A stretch of 64,000 bases of DNA, from contig JADLAY010000005.1 in NCBI GenBank assembly GCA_020849765.1, positions 61,987 to 125,986 of the forward strand. Direction: 5' to 3'. Source of the DNA: Anaerolineae bacterium (GTDB lineage Bacteria; Chloroflexota; Anaerolineae; Aggregatilineales; Phototrophicaceae). Position 1 is the stretch's first letter; every line of letters begins with the position of its first letter. Positions 17,486 to 27,508 of the stretch are shown one piece after another. The notes under the pieces were generated by a model. That model was not told where the DNA came from and did no database searches. It saw only the letters and a list, made by a program, of their open reading frames with translations. The position numbers were made by a program, and so were the translations under genes.

Positions 17486-19087
17486 TCAGGGCCGGCGCGC
17501 CCGCTCAATCGGCTGCGGACTGCGATACAGGCTGACGGCGATCACGATGACCGCTGCCGCAAGCCCGACGACGACCATCAATCCCGGCACGCCTCCATAG
17601 TGCCAGATCAGCCTGGGGATGAAGACAAACTGATTATAGAGGACATCGGCCCACTGGAACCCTGCATCCCGCGGGATCAGCCCTATGCCATATTGCACGA
17701 ACAACCCTAGATTCCACGCGCTAAAGCCGACGCATGCCACAGCCAGGACGTGCAGACTGACTCGGCGTTGAAGCTGTGCGATGAGCCAGCCCAATCCGAG
17801 TATGAAGACGGGCGCGAAATTCACGAAAAAGCGCTGGCCGAAGCTGACTGCGCCGTGCCACCAGCTCCAACTTCCCACGATGTAGACCTGCGCCAGCAAG
17901 GCCAAGAGCAAAGCGCCCGCCAGTAGTCGCTGCCGCCGCCAGAACAGGATCAAGCCCACGGTTGCCAGCAGCAGGATGGGATGCCACGCGAACAGACCTT
18001 TATTGGTCGACCACAAAACGTCGAACCAATGGGGCGAGGTCAAGTCGACGATGCCCGACTGTCCGCCGATCGCATCATAGGCAGGATAAAACGTGATCCA
18101 GGGCGCGCCGTAAATCACCCATCCGGTCACCAACTGCGGCAAGAGGCCGATGCCGAATCCGGCAGCGAAAGCGACGTAGCGCCACAGCCACGAAAGATCC
18201 AGAGAGCCGCCTTGGCGTCTGATCCAAATATCTTTCAAGAGTGCTGCGCCGACCAAAATGAGCAAGACGACTGATTCCAGTCGCACGATGATCATCAGGC
18301 CGGCTGCAACGCCCCACAGCAAAGAGCGAGGCCACGACTGGCCTTGCGTATTCGCTTCTGAGTCGAGAATGGGAACACTGAGATACAGGAAAAGCGCGAC
18401 CGTGAATGCTGCTGGCCCATGGGCCGAGATCGGCGTCTGGATCGCATACACGATCAGCGGCGATGCGAGATAGATGGTGATGACGGCGAGTGCGGCTGCC
18501 GCAGCCGAAACGTAGCGAAGCAGGATTCGATAGGTGAGAAGCAAAGCGGCCAGCACCATACAGGCCGTGCCGAAGCCGACGGCAATCGTATAAGGGAGAC
18601 TGAAGCCATCCAGCGGAACGGGCACGCCGACCATGTTCAACAGTCCGGCGGCAGCATGCCCCAACAGGAAGAATGGCAGCCACAACACGGCTGGCCCCAC
18701 GGCATGTTGATTCGCAAAATGGCCGGTCGCCGTGCGCTCCATGAACAACGCCGACGGCAACCCGAAATTCGGATCAGTACGGCTATCAGGGTCTTTGTAC
18801 GACGCCTGCTCCTGATCGACCGCCGTGATCAGATGATCGGTCCCCTGGTCGCGGATGAGGCCATAGAGACCCACCATCGGCCAGCGATAACGATACTCGT
18901 TTTCCAAATCGAGATCGCCATCCATGACCACTGAGCGCACGTAAGCATAGATCACCTGCCCATCGCCGCCCGCGACGTTCGTGCCTGGCCCCCAACTCAG
19001 CAGCGGGAGCGTGATCAGGAAGACGACGATGATGGAGAATTGTGCGTAGCCGATGCGCTTGACGAGCTTCGTGCCGGGTACAGTCAT
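17486..19087 (-). CDS. Polytopic membrane protein, glycosyltransferase-like (GT-C type)
   Basis: The 533-residue product has about ten to twelve predicted membrane spans. After the first span comes a hydrophilic loop GPGTNVAGGDGQVIYAYVRS with an acidic residue, followed by LENEYRYRWPMVGLYGLIRD. This resembles the first periplasmic loop of GT-C enzymes that use polyprenyl-phosphate sugars. I do not recognise a named family with certainty. It overlaps the next upstream gene by ATGA. Its setting among glycosyltransferases supports a role in decorating or assembling the glycan outside the cytoplasm. Confidence 0.7.
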   Translation of the reverse strand: MTVPGTKLVKRIGYAQFSIIVVFLITLPLLSWGPGTNVAGGDGQVIYAYVRSVVMDGDLDLENEYRYRWPMVGLYGLIRDQGTDHLITAVDQEQASYKDPDSRTDPNFGLPSALFMERTATGHFANQHAVGPAVLWLPFFLLGHAAAGLLNMVGVPVPLDGFSLPYTIAVGFGTACMVLAALLLTYRILLRYVSAAAAALAVITIYLASPLIVYAIQTPISAHGPAAFTVALFLYLSVPILDSEANTQGQSWPRSLLWGVAAGLMIIVRLESVVLLILVGAALLKDIWIRRQGGSLDLSWLWRYVAFAAGFGIGLLPQLVTGWVIYGAPWITFYPAYDAIGGQSGIVDLTSPHWFDVLWSTNKGLFAWHPILLLATVGLILFWRRQRLLAGALLLALLAQVYIVGSWSWWHGAVSFGQRFFVNFAPVFILGLGWLIAQLQRRVSLHVLAVACVGFSAWNLGLFVQYGIGLIPRDAGFQWADVLYNQFVFIPRLIWHYGGVPGLMVVVGLAAAVIVIAVSLYRSPQPIERARRP

Positions 19088-20337
19088 TCTTGAAGAATCT
19101 GTCTCAAGACTTGGTCTATTCCGGCAGCGTACTGCTCGTCACTAAAATTCGCATAAACGCGCGCTCTTGCGGCTTTGCCGAGTCGCCGTGCAAAGTCCGG
19201 CTGATCCAGCAGGTTCAGGATGCCCTCAGCGATCTCGTCTGGGTTGTTCGGCGCTGTGAGGAGCCCGGTTTCGCCGTGCAGGATGATTTCGGCGTGTGGC
19301 CCGATCCGCGAGGCAATGACGGGCACTTCCATCGCACCCGCTTCGACCATCGGGCGGCCAAAACCCTCCGGCACGATCGACGGAAACAGCAAGATGTCCG
19401 TATCGGCGAGGATCTGCGGGGTATCGGTGCGAAAGCCTGTGAAAATGAAGCGGCCGACTAGACCACTCTCTTCGACCAGACGGTGAAGCTTGAGTTCAGG
19501 GTCATATTCCTGGCCTAACAAACGACGCAGCCGACCCCGCCAGCTTTGAGCATAACCGCGCGGGATAGCCGAGCCGCCGACCACCACAAAGCGAGCATCA
19601 GGGTAAGTCTCGATCACCTTGGCGGCAACCTGCGGCAGCAAATAGTGCCCCTTGCCCGCGTCGATGACACTGATCATGGTGATGACGGGCGCCTCGTCCG
19701 GGATGGCGAATTCCCCTCGAAGGGCACCCCGTTCAACGCGCTGTGGATTGAAGCGCTCAAGATTGACGCCGTTGTAGATTGTGTGGAGTTTCGGCAGAGG
19801 GCCAAAACAGCCCGCGACGTAGTTGGAGTTGGCGATGATCTGTGATGCCAGCAGTCGTATAGCAGACTTGGTGAGGAACGGCAGCAGCCCTCGGTGTCCC
19901 GGAGGCTCGCGCACATGCCAGACGACCGGCAAGCCCATGAGCCTGGCGGCGATTGCTGGCCCTAACAAGACACTGGTGTTCAGATAGACCAGATCGGGTC
20001 TGATCGTCCTGGCATAAGCGATGAAGTGCCGCAGGCTGCGCGGCAGGGACACGAAGAAGCGGATCACGTCCGCCAATCGCAGCGGATTCGGCTCGTTATG
20101 ACCGGCGGCTGCAATCACACCCGCACGGCAATCGACCCCGAGATCGCGCAGGGCTTCGCACAGCGGGCCTTCGCTCCCGATCAACGCTGCACAGTGATAG
20201 CCACTCGCCACAAGATGTTCAACCAACAGGCGCAGGCTTTCACCAGACCCAGAAACACCACCGCCCAATTGAACAAACAGGACTGTGTTCCCTTCGTGCT
20301 TTGCCTTGGGCGGTATCTGGTCTGTGATGGTGCTCAT
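19084..20337 (-). CDS. Glycosyltransferase family 4
   Basis: The product has about 417 residues when started at the ATG at 20337, which forms an ATGA overlap with the upstream O-antigen-ligase-like gene. An earlier in-frame start at 20394 would intrude 57 bases further. N-terminal TVLFVQLGGGVSGSGESLRL, a middle VISVIDAGKGHYLLPQV segment and C-terminal PSIVPEGFGRPMVEAGAMEVP show a GT-B fold with the GT4 donor-binding glutamates. It likely adds a hexose during repeat-unit assembly. Confidence 0.88.
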   Translation of the reverse strand: MSTITDQIPPKAKHEGNTVLFVQLGGGVSGSGESLRLLVEHLVASGYHCAALIGSEGPLCEALRDLGVDCRAGVIAAAGHNEPNPLRLADVIRFFVSLPRSLRHFIAYARTIRPDLVYLNTSVLLGPAIAARLMGLPVVWHVREPPGHRGLLPFLTKSAIRLLASQIIANSNYVAGCFGPLPKLHTIYNGVNLERFNPQRVERGALRGEFAIPDEAPVITMISVIDAGKGHYLLPQVAAKVIETYPDARFVVVGGSAIPRGYAQSWRGRLRRLLGQEYDPELKLHRLVEESGLVGRFIFTGFRTDTPQILADTDILLFPSIVPEGFGRPMVEAGAMEVPVIASRIGPHAEIILHGETGLLTAPNNPDEIAEGILNLLDQPDFARRLGKAARARVYANFSDEQYAAGIDQVLRQILQE

Positions 20338-21695
20338 CTTAAGCCAGGGCGTGGCGCCGCACGGCCACTGACCATGCAAAGGATGGCTGCGCACACCCAG
20401 AAAAACGCGTTGAAGAATGGATCGCCAATGAACGAAGGTACCGCCATGTTGAACAGCAGGGATAACCAGACGCCGACAGCCATGCCCATGGTAACCAGTG
20501 GATGCGCCTGCTCGTCCAAATTCGCGAGCGCCCGAAAACTATTCAGCGTAATGATCACAAGCGCGATCGCGAGCATGAGGGCAAATGGGATGCCGAAGAT
20601 GATCGCGAAATCCAGGTAGGCATTATGCGCAAAATACGCCTGCCCGGTCGCCACCGAATTGCCTGTGATCGGCGCCTGCAAGATACGATTGATCGCTTCA
20701 GGCCAGATATAGGTGCGGTTTAGAAAGCGGTCAGACGCAAACAATTCTCCAAGTCGAGACGAAATATGCACGGCGGCATCGGAATAGATGCTGATCAGGA
20801 TCAATGCGATACCCGCTAACACGGCGGTTGCGACCAGCGTTCTGACCGTGGAAGACGTGTTCCGGGTCGATTTCATCCGGAATACAAACAAGAATGCGAT
20901 CAGCAGCACCAGCCATCCGGCACGCGCATTCTGGAGCGTGGACAGGAGAAAGAAACTGGCGACCGTGTAATAAGCGAAGGCGCTGCGAACGAATGAACCT
21001 TCTCCGCGAAAGATGCGCACTACGGCGAATGCAACCGGGATGATCGCCACCGACATCCAGTTGCCAGAACCGCCATAAAACGGATTGAGTTCCCACGAGC
21101 GCAGGACCAGATAGGCGGAGTTCTCCACAATACTCGAATCCTGCAGACTCGCGAGTGTCGTGATCAAGACGCCGGTCATCAAGAGGACGCCGCTCACGTC
21201 GACTGCCAGGCCGAAGTGGCGTATCGAGTTCTTGTCGTGCGCTATCCACAACCCGATGATGAAAGCGGGCAAGGCCGATCCCATGTTGGTCAGTAGTTCA
21301 ACTGATTCTCCGCCGTAGACAATTGCATGGACGACGACCACGCCGATGACCAGGCCTAGCGGAATAAGCAGCGGATGAAAGATGCTGTTCTTGGGGACGT
21401 CGCCGGTGACCGACTTGAGCAGAATCGCCATCAGAAGCAAACCAAGGACGAGCACGGTCGGATTGAGACCAAAGGGTAAATAGTCGCCGCGTGGCAGTGC
21501 CAGGGCAAGCGGCAGCGCGTAGACGAACAGGTCGGGGCGTGCGAGCGCAAGGATGGGCAGCGGCACCATCAGCAGCAGGATGACGTTTTGCGTCATCCCG
21601 CGTCCAATAAGCCAACCACTCGCAATGGTCGCCGCGAGGCAAATGAGGACTAATCCGGTCTTCGTCATGGTTTGGGCGGGACTCAATTGCCTCAT
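20334..21695 (-). CDS. O-antigen ligase / polymerase-like membrane protein
   Basis: The 453-residue protein has about ten to twelve predicted spans. The region ARAGWLVLLIAFLFV and the late loop TGQAYFAHNAYLDFAIIFGI are typical of the Wzy_C/O-antigen-ligase (WaaL) superfamily, where the loop arginine and histidine act on the undecaprenyl-linked substrate. Such proteins either polymerise repeat units or ligate glycan to an anchor outside the membrane. Both neighbours overlap by ATGA. Because the locus also holds a Wzm/Wzt-type exporter, which does not need a Wzy polymerase, ligation or a second pathway is plausible. Confidence 0.75.
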   Translation of the reverse strand: MRQLSPAQTMTKTGLVLICLAATIASGWLIGRGMTQNVILLLMVPLPILALARPDLFVYALPLALALPRGDYLPFGLNPTVLVLGLLLMAILLKSVTGDVPKNSIFHPLLIPLGLVIGVVVVHAIVYGGESVELLTNMGSALPAFIIGLWIAHDKNSIRHFGLAVDVSGVLLMTGVLITTLASLQDSSIVENSAYLVLRSWELNPFYGGSGNWMSVAIIPVAFAVVRIFRGEGSFVRSAFAYYTVASFFLLSTLQNARAGWLVLLIAFLFVFRMKSTRNTSSTVRTLVATAVLAGIALILISIYSDAAVHISSRLGELFASDRFLNRTYIWPEAINRILQAPITGNSVATGQAYFAHNAYLDFAIIFGIPFALMLAIALVIITLNSFRALANLDEQAHPLVTMGMAVGVWLSLLFNMAVPSFIGDPFFNAFFWVCAAILCMVSGRAAPRPGLR

Positions 21696-23371
21696 GATGC
21701 TGCCTCTGAGGAATCACCACTGGGTAGATGATATATATACCACGTATATGAATAGCTGGACTTTGGGGCACGTTCGGGCAAGTGCATTGGCCCGTTGAGG
21801 AGGATACTCTCTATGAGCGTTGCCGGGGAGAACAGTCGATAAGCCGTGTAGTCATATTCCTGTTCAAGGCGGATGCTATTTCCCAATTCACCAACTGCCT
21901 GTTCAGGCGCTAGCGCTGCCCCATGATCCCATAGGATGATCCAATCCCCCGCCTCACAACACCCTGGAGACGAATCATCGCTCAGAGAGAGAATCGCGAG
22001 ATCGTCGCGCTCGAAGAAAATACGCTGCACCCGCCCGATGCCCGATATGAGTTCCGCGTAGTCGCCTGAGCGTGACAGGTTCGTCCAGATGCGCGCGCCC
22101 GGTTCTGCATGTGCCGCGATGTACTGCATCGTCTGATAGCTCGAATTCTCGCGCTGGCGCACCCACTCGTAGTTGATAAGCCCCGTGGGCACGGTTTCCC
22201 AAAGCAGGAAAACACCGCCCATCACGAGCACGACGACCAGCCCCCGGCGTCGAAGGCCGTGCCATTGGTTGAGGTAGAGGATGATGTGGCGAGCCTCTAA
22301 TCCCAGAAAGATCGCTAATCCCAGGACGTAGGGCAGAAGATAACGCTCAATAATGGCCCGAAACGGCGACTGGAAGATGACCCCGACTGCTGTCATCAGC
22401 AACAACACGAGCTGCCAATAATCCGTCGCACTCAGCGGCTGGCGTGTTTGCCAGTGGGTGCGCAACCGGCTCGCGAACGACGCCAAGCCGATCAGTAGGA
22501 ACAGGTTGTAGTTTCGCAGGATCGCCCAGCAGTAAGCGACCAGATTGCGCAAAAAGATCGCGATTCCCCCGGAGCCATAGTTTGAGCCATAGCCCTGTTC
22601 GGTCGCATGATTGGCGAGGATGACCAACAGGTAAGCTGCATAGACGATCAACAGGATGACGGCAAGCGGCGTTATCCAGCGCAGCCAACGTTTGCGCTCC
22701 GGCGACCGCGCTGTGAGGAGAGCGCCAACCGGAAGTGCAACCAATACAGGCGCAAAGGCGACCGAGCTTTCCTTGGCGCCAAGGGCCAGTATCAAGGCGA
22801 AGAAGGCGACTCCAAACCCGATGGCGAGCGCGAGCGTGGATTGCCTGCCTGCGTAGACACGGCGAAACATGAAGGCCATGGCCGCCAGACCGCTTGCCAG
22901 CAGCATCGTCAGCGGGATCTCCCACGGGGAGAGGCGATAGTAGCCCTCCAGCGCTGGCGTATACAGGATCAGGAACAGGCCGCTGAGAAAGCCTACTGTG
23001 TTGGAACCGCTCAACCATAGACCGACGAGGAACGTGGCGCTGACCGTAACGGCCAGCAAGACGAAGCGAAAGGCATGATGATAGACCGGATTTTCGCCGA
23101 GGAGTGCGTACGTCGTCATGAAATAGAGCCAGCCGACGGGTCGAAAGCGACCGTCCGCGAACTCGGTCACGATGACGCCGGGCTGACCGGAGTTCAAACT
23201 GCCGATCCAATGGCCTTCGTGGAGTGCATCCAGCATCAGGCGCGGTCGCTCAATCGAATGCGTTGCGTCATCCACCAGCGACCAGGAGATATCCAGCGCA
23301 GGGATGGCGAGCAGCAATACGAGCGCAAGCAGCACGCCGAGACTCAGCAGAGTGTATCGGTTCAGCAGCAT
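21692..23371 (-). CDS. Polytopic membrane glycosyltransferase-like protein (GT39/ArnT-like)
   Basis: The product has about 559 residues from the ATG at 23371, which has a GAGGA ribosome site 7 bases away; a TTG at 23389 is less likely. After the first span the loop LDISWSLVDDATHSIERPRL carries the paired acidic residues seen in GT-C transferases, and many spans follow. The C-terminal soluble part (GIGRVQRIFFERDDLAIL) would be outside the membrane. It overlaps the next gene by ATGA. It probably transfers sugar from a polyprenyl-phosphate carrier; this is an inference from topology and context. Confidence 0.72.
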   Translation of the reverse strand: MLLNRYTLLSLGVLLALVLLLAIPALDISWSLVDDATHSIERPRLMLDALHEGHWIGSLNSGQPGVIVTEFADGRFRPVGWLYFMTTYALLGENPVYHHAFRFVLLAVTVSATFLVGLWLSGSNTVGFLSGLFLILYTPALEGYYRLSPWEIPLTMLLASGLAAMAFMFRRVYAGRQSTLALAIGFGVAFFALILALGAKESSVAFAPVLVALPVGALLTARSPERKRWLRWITPLAVILLIVYAAYLLVILANHATEQGYGSNYGSGGIAIFLRNLVAYCWAILRNYNLFLLIGLASFASRLRTHWQTRQPLSATDYWQLVLLLMTAVGVIFQSPFRAIIERYLLPYVLGLAIFLGLEARHIILYLNQWHGLRRRGLVVVLVMGGVFLLWETVPTGLINYEWVRQRENSSYQTMQYIAAHAEPGARIWTNLSRSGDYAELISGIGRVQRIFFERDDLAILSLSDDSSPGCCEAGDWIILWDHGAALAPEQAVGELGNSIRLEQEYDYTAYRLFSPATLIESILLNGPMHLPERAPKSSYSYTWYIYHLPSGDSSEAAS

Positions 23372-23407
23372 CTGGGAATCCTCAGCCAATGCCCGCTCGA
23401 TTGCACA

Positions 23408-24511
23408 CTATTCGCCAATCAGTTCCTTCAACCGCATCTCTAGCGCCGCGTGTGAAAAGTCACGTTCAACGCGGGCTCGCCCGGCCTGGCCCATCGCGTA
23501 GGCTCTCTCAGGATCGGATAGAATCGCACAGATCGCGTCGACCAGTGCCTGGTCGGATTGGGGGTCGATCGTCAGTCCGGTGACGCCGTCCTCGATGGCA
23601 TCGGTCGCCCCGCCTGCATTGCCGCCAATGACGGGTTTGCCGCATGCGTTGGCTTCCAGATAAACGATCCCGAACCCTTCGCCGCGCCAGGCGCCGTCAG
23701 GCTGCTGCTCGACCCGACTGGGCATCACGAACAAATCGCACTGTTGGTATAAGGACAGGAGATCTGGATCAGAAACGCGCCCCCAGAAGTGAACCATCTG
23801 CTCAACACCGCACTCGCGCGCCAACGCCTTGAGCCAGGGTCGATCGTTGCCGTCGCCCGCGATCCAATATACCAGCTCTTGTCCCAGGCGTTCGCGGATT
23901 GCCACCAGATTCCGGATGACCACGTGAAACTGCTTGTGCCGTGCTTCGGCGGCGAGCCGCCCGACTGACAGGAGATGAAAAGGTGGCTCTGGCGGTTTTG
24001 TCTCGGCCAAAGGCTTGAAACGTGCGCTGTCGACGGCGGGATGCACAATCGACAGGGGGGCATCGGGCAATCGTGATCGAATGCTATCCGCCGTGAACCG
24101 GCTGATGGTTCCGACGCGTTCGGCGCCTGCCAGACCTGCCCTGACTTCAGGCGACCATTCGCCCCATATTTCCAGGCCATAGGTCCAGACCCAATAGCGC
24201 ACTCCGGCGCGGCGAGCCGCCTGTGCAGCGTAGGGATGCATCACAAGAACCAGATCGCTCGGTTGCCTGCGGAGATACCGCGCCAGGACAAGATAGCGCA
24301 GGCGGAAGTAGAGCCGAAACAACAGCGGATTGCTTGGCGCCAGGGTCACGATCGGGATATCCCCCCAACCGGCGAAGACCTGCGGGCATTCGTGCACGCT
24401 GATCACTGTGATCTCGTGTCCCAGGCGCTGAAGGGCGAACGCCACGTCACGCGTGTACGTCTCCAGGCCGCCGAGCAGCGCCGCATTCAGCGTGACCACG
24501 TGGATACGCAT
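23408..24511 (-). CDS. Glycosyltransferase family 4
   Basis: The 367-residue GT-B enzyme has N-terminal MRIHVVTLNAALLGGLETYT, middle LLSVGRLAAEARHKQFHVVI and C-terminal GEGFGIVYLEANACGKPVI, which matches the GT4 donor-site E-x7-E pattern. The GLETY element near residue 15 contacts the acceptor in family members. It lies 36 bases upstream of the polytopic protein gene and 4 bases downstream of another GT4 gene, so these are one transcription unit. Confidence 0.91.
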   Translation of the reverse strand: MRIHVVTLNAALLGGLETYTRDVAFALQRLGHEITVISVHECPQVFAGWGDIPIVTLAPSNPLLFRLYFRLRYLVLARYLRRQPSDLVLVMHPYAAQAARRAGVRYWVWTYGLEIWGEWSPEVRAGLAGAERVGTISRFTADSIRSRLPDAPLSIVHPAVDSARFKPLAETKPPEPPFHLLSVGRLAAEARHKQFHVVIRNLVAIRERLGQELVYWIAGDGNDRPWLKALARECGVEQMVHFWGRVSDPDLLSLYQQCDLFVMPSRVEQQPDGAWRGEGFGIVYLEANACGKPVIGGNAGGATDAIEDGVTGLTIDPQSDQALVDAICAILSDPERAYAMGQAGRARVERDFSHAALEMRLKELIGE

Positions 24512-24515
24512 CAGG

Positions 24516-25652
24516 CTAGCTCGGAGTCACTAACGACTGGCAGAAGCGATAGAAGCGCTCCGCCATTGCTGCTGCTGAGAACAATCTCCGCGCGCGCCTC
24601 AGCCCCTGCTCGGCCAGATTCACTCGCAAGGGGACATCGTCGCATAGTTTCTGTAGGCAATCGCTCAGCGCGACCGCATCTCCTTCAGGAAAGATCATGC
24701 CCGCGTCGCCGATCACCTCTGGGATCGCGCCGGAGTCCGAACCGATCACGGTTGTCCCGGCGAGCATCGCTTCGACCAGGACGACACCAAACTGCTCTTT
24801 CCAGATCGTTGTCGTTCGTGACGGCAGCACCAGGACGTGGAATGACTGCATGTGAGTGCTGATCGCAGTGCGAGGCTGCAAACCCAAGAACGCAACCCGA
24901 TCACCGAGGTCGGCGGCCTGCGCTTCAAACCCGTGGCGATCCGGCCCATCGCCGATCAGCTTCAACCGCCAGTTTCCGCGCAGTCTTCGTCCGGCCTCAA
25001 TCAGATCGGCCACACCTTTTTCGGATGAGAGCGTGCCCACAAACCCAATGGTGAACGGGGACTCTGGGCGTGATGCCATCGGAACTATCGCCGCTGGTTC
25101 CTCAACTGCCCCCAATGGATATTGCACGTCGACCTGCCCCTTGTAACCGTGCGCCTGCAAGATCCGTCTTGAATCGTGATCTGAAGCCAGGACGCCGTCC
25201 ATGTGCCGGAAGAAATGCCACTCTTTCAAGAGATGATCGGGCCTGCGGAGCTGATATTCGATATTCATCAGGCTGAAGCCGACCATTTTCGCTTGCGGTG
25301 CAGCCCTTCGGCTCGCTCGCAAGGCGAAGAAGCAGGGCCATTCCTGGCGCTCATGCGTGATGCAGATCACGTCTGGGCTGCGTCTGCGCAAGAGTGCTTC
25401 CAATCCCACATAGTGATGCAACCGCCCTCCGGCGACACGCATTCCCTCGAAGCGCAACGGCTCGACGGCATAGTTCCCCGCCTGTTCAGCCACTGGCTCA
25501 AACTGCTGGATCTGACCATAGCGCTGTGTTGTCCACTGCGCAGGAGGCACAATCGTGACGTCAACGTCCTGCGGATGCATCTGCGCCAGGTGTCGCCAGG
25601 CCGTGCGATTGGCCGGCACGACGAACGGGTGCCCCACAACGACGAGCTTCAT
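24516..25652 (-). CDS. Glycosyltransferase family 4
   Basis: The product has 378 residues from the ATG at 25652 (MKLVVVGHPFVVPANRTAW). A second ATG four codons earlier (25664) overlaps the FkbM gene and has its purine-rich GGAG only two bases away. The middle TIGFVGTLSSEKGVADLIEA and the C-terminal WKEQFGVVLVEAMLAGTTVI with DSGAIPEVIGDAG define a GT4 retaining transferase. It is one of four GT4 enzymes in this locus. Confidence 0.9.
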   Translation of the reverse strand: MKLVVVGHPFVVPANRTAWRHLAQMHPQDVDVTIVPPAQWTTQRYGQIQQFEPVAEQAGNYAVEPLRFEGMRVAGGRLHHYVGLEALLRRRSPDVICITHERQEWPCFFALRASRRAAPQAKMVGFSLMNIEYQLRRPDHLLKEWHFFRHMDGVLASDHDSRRILQAHGYKGQVDVQYPLGAVEEPAAIVPMASRPESPFTIGFVGTLSSEKGVADLIEAGRRLRGNWRLKLIGDGPDRHGFEAQAADLGDRVAFLGLQPRTAISTHMQSFHVLVLPSRTTTIWKEQFGVVLVEAMLAGTTVIGSDSGAIPEVIGDAGMIFPEGDAVALSDCLQKLCDDVPLRVNLAEQGLRRARRLFSAAAMAERFYRFCQSLVTPS

Positions 25653-25657
25653 GAGCG

Positions 25658-26482
25658 TCAACATTTCTCCACTGTGGCGAGCCAGTGTTCATTGCCTATT
25701 TCTGACCCCCAGTCGATTGATAACGCTTGCCCATTGGCACTTCTTCGCTCAAATGAATATCCGGCAGCTTGTAGGCTTAGCAATCCTTCACGAGCAATTT
25801 CGCCGTGCGTTTCGATCAGGAGTATGGGATGAAATCGCTCAATTAGGCGCGCCATACCGTGTATCGCCCGTGATTCGGTTCCTTCAATGTCTAATTTTAT
25901 GAAGTCGACCTGTGGCCAGTCCAAGAGTTCAAAATAGCTGTCAAGATCGCAGACGGGTACGATTAGGGTGCTTTCCAATCTTTCCGCTGTACTTTCACTG
26001 AGATGAGCTTGCATTGCTGTTCTGCCTCTTTGGAGCCGCATGAGCGCGACGCGATCTCCAACAGCCATGGGTTCAACGCGTACATCCGCATGATTCAAAT
26101 CCAGGTTAAGCTGCAGAATTCGGCGGCTTTCCGGCGTCGGTTCGAAGCTAATCACCTTGCCGGTTGATCCAACGTGCTTCTTGAGCAGCAGACTGAAGTA
26201 CCCGATATGTGCTCCAACATCCAGCGCTCGCATCCCTGTGGTCACATATTTCTCAATCACATCGCATACGAAGGTTTCATACTGCCCCCAGACCACATCA
26301 TAAACAGACATCTCTAGCGGCAGAATCATGCGGTGGCCGGAAAGCGGCCCTTGCATCGGATGAATCTGATTGTCTACAGGTCGCAAGCGCCGGACTACCC
26401 TTTTCACCAGCGGGAGTTGCCTGAGGGCGTTGGCGAGATTCTGCGGTATATACCTGCGCAGACGAAGATACAAAGAGCGCAT
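25658..26482 (-). CDS. FkbM-family SAM-dependent methyltransferase
   Basis: The 274-residue product has a basic N-terminus and then the SAM-binding motif RALDVGAHIGYFSLLLKK, acidic post-motif ISFEPTPESRR and VDFIKLDIEGTESRAIHGM, the FkbM-family signature. Such enzymes O-methylate sugars or polyketides. The ATG at 26482 has AAGGGA upstream; a TTG at 26509 could add nine residues. Placement among glycosyltransferases suggests methylation of a glycan residue or terminus. The region from here to about 30.4 kb is richer in A+T than its surroundings. Confidence 0.88.
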   Translation of the reverse strand: MRSLYLRLRRYIPQNLANALRQLPLVKRVVRRLRPVDNQIHPMQGPLSGHRMILPLEMSVYDVVWGQYETFVCDVIEKYVTTGMRALDVGAHIGYFSLLLKKHVGSTGKVISFEPTPESRRILQLNLDLNHADVRVEPMAVGDRVALMRLQRGRTAMQAHLSESTAERLESTLIVPVCDLDSYFELLDWPQVDFIKLDIEGTESRAIHGMARLIERFHPILLIETHGEIAREGLLSLQAAGYSFERRSANGQALSIDWGSEIGNEHWLATVEKC

Positions 26483-26539
26483 CACATCCCTTTTGATGAC
26501 TAGAAGCAATGGCCTTCGTTACAATCGCTGACCCCTGAG

Positions 26540-27508
26540 TTAGGACTGCCGTGCCACCCGCTTGAGCAGTCGCTTGAACTGATCCAATCTCATCTCAAAC
26601 GCGTTTGGCGGAAAAAGGGCTGCAAACACAATAAGCATAATTCGTGACAACAGATGTTCACGGTTATGAACAAATGACCTTGTTAGCTGTACAATCCCTT
26701 GACGCCGGTTCCCCTGTAGAAGAAGGTACTGCCCATAGCCTGCTTGCCACCGGGCTTGCACTTTGTCCAATTCAAGTGACCTGTAATCTGGACGATTCCT
26801 GAGCAGAGGCTTCAACTTCTCCAACGTCTGGATTCCGCTCAATTCATGGATCACACCGGACTCGATCGAATTCTGTCGACGCAGCCTGTATCTCGCGACC
26901 GGTGGCCCCTCCACATAAGCGAAGCGCCCGCCAGCCGCAGCGATCTTAAGCCAGAAGTGCCAATCCTCGTTACTCCGAAGCTGCTCATCCATTCCGCCCA
27001 CCTTTTCCGCCCATTCACGACGCAGCAAAACCATAATCGGCAGCAGAAAGGGGGTCTGGATTTCGGCTTTCAGGATATCTCCGCTCACGAAGTAGGGCGA
27101 CCGGTCATACTCAAGCAGATCGTCTTTCGCGTCATCCCAAAACATCCAGGGACGGCTGTAGGCAGCAGCGAACTCTGTGTGTTCCTGTAAGCACTCAAGA
27201 CGAGCATCGAGCGCATTCGGCTCCATGATGTCATCCGCATCGAAGAAGTGAATAAAATCGCCGTGAGCGATTTTGACACCCGCGTTGCGAGCTGCCGCGC
27301 GTCCTCTATGTTGTTGAAAGTAATAACGAACACGATCTTTGTATTGCTCCTGGATCAAGGGGCCGGTGTCGTCAACAGATCCATCATCGATCACGATCAC
27401 TTCGTAGGTCTCAGGATGCGGTTGCGCAAGAATGCTATCCAGGGTCTCGCATATCCAGTGCGCCGCATTATGGGATGGGATAATCACTGAGACCAAGATC
27501 GAATTCAT
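26540..27508 (-). CDS. Glycosyltransferase family 2
   Basis: The 322-residue enzyme has the GT-A start VSVIIPSHNAAHWICETLDS, then VIVIDDGSVDDT, AAARNAGVKIAHGDFIHFFD and metal-binding DADD. The acceptor-region ED motif appears as SNEDWHFWLKI. A basic C-terminal helix (MRLDQFKRLLKRVARQS) may bind the membrane surface. It overlaps the next GT2 gene by ATGA, so the two are translated together. Confidence 0.92.
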   Translation of the reverse strand: MNSILVSVIIPSHNAAHWICETLDSILAQPHPETYEVIVIDDGSVDDTGPLIQEQYKDRVRYYFQQHRGRAAARNAGVKIAHGDFIHFFDADDIMEPNALDARLECLQEHTEFAAAYSRPWMFWDDAKDDLLEYDRSPYFVSGDILKAEIQTPFLLPIMVLLRREWAEKVGGMDEQLRSNEDWHFWLKIAAAGGRFAYVEGPPVARYRLRRQNSIESGVIHELSGIQTLEKLKPLLRNRPDYRSLELDKVQARWQAGYGQYLLLQGNRRQGIVQLTRSFVHNREHLLSRIMLIVFAALFPPNAFEMRLDQFKRLLKRVARQS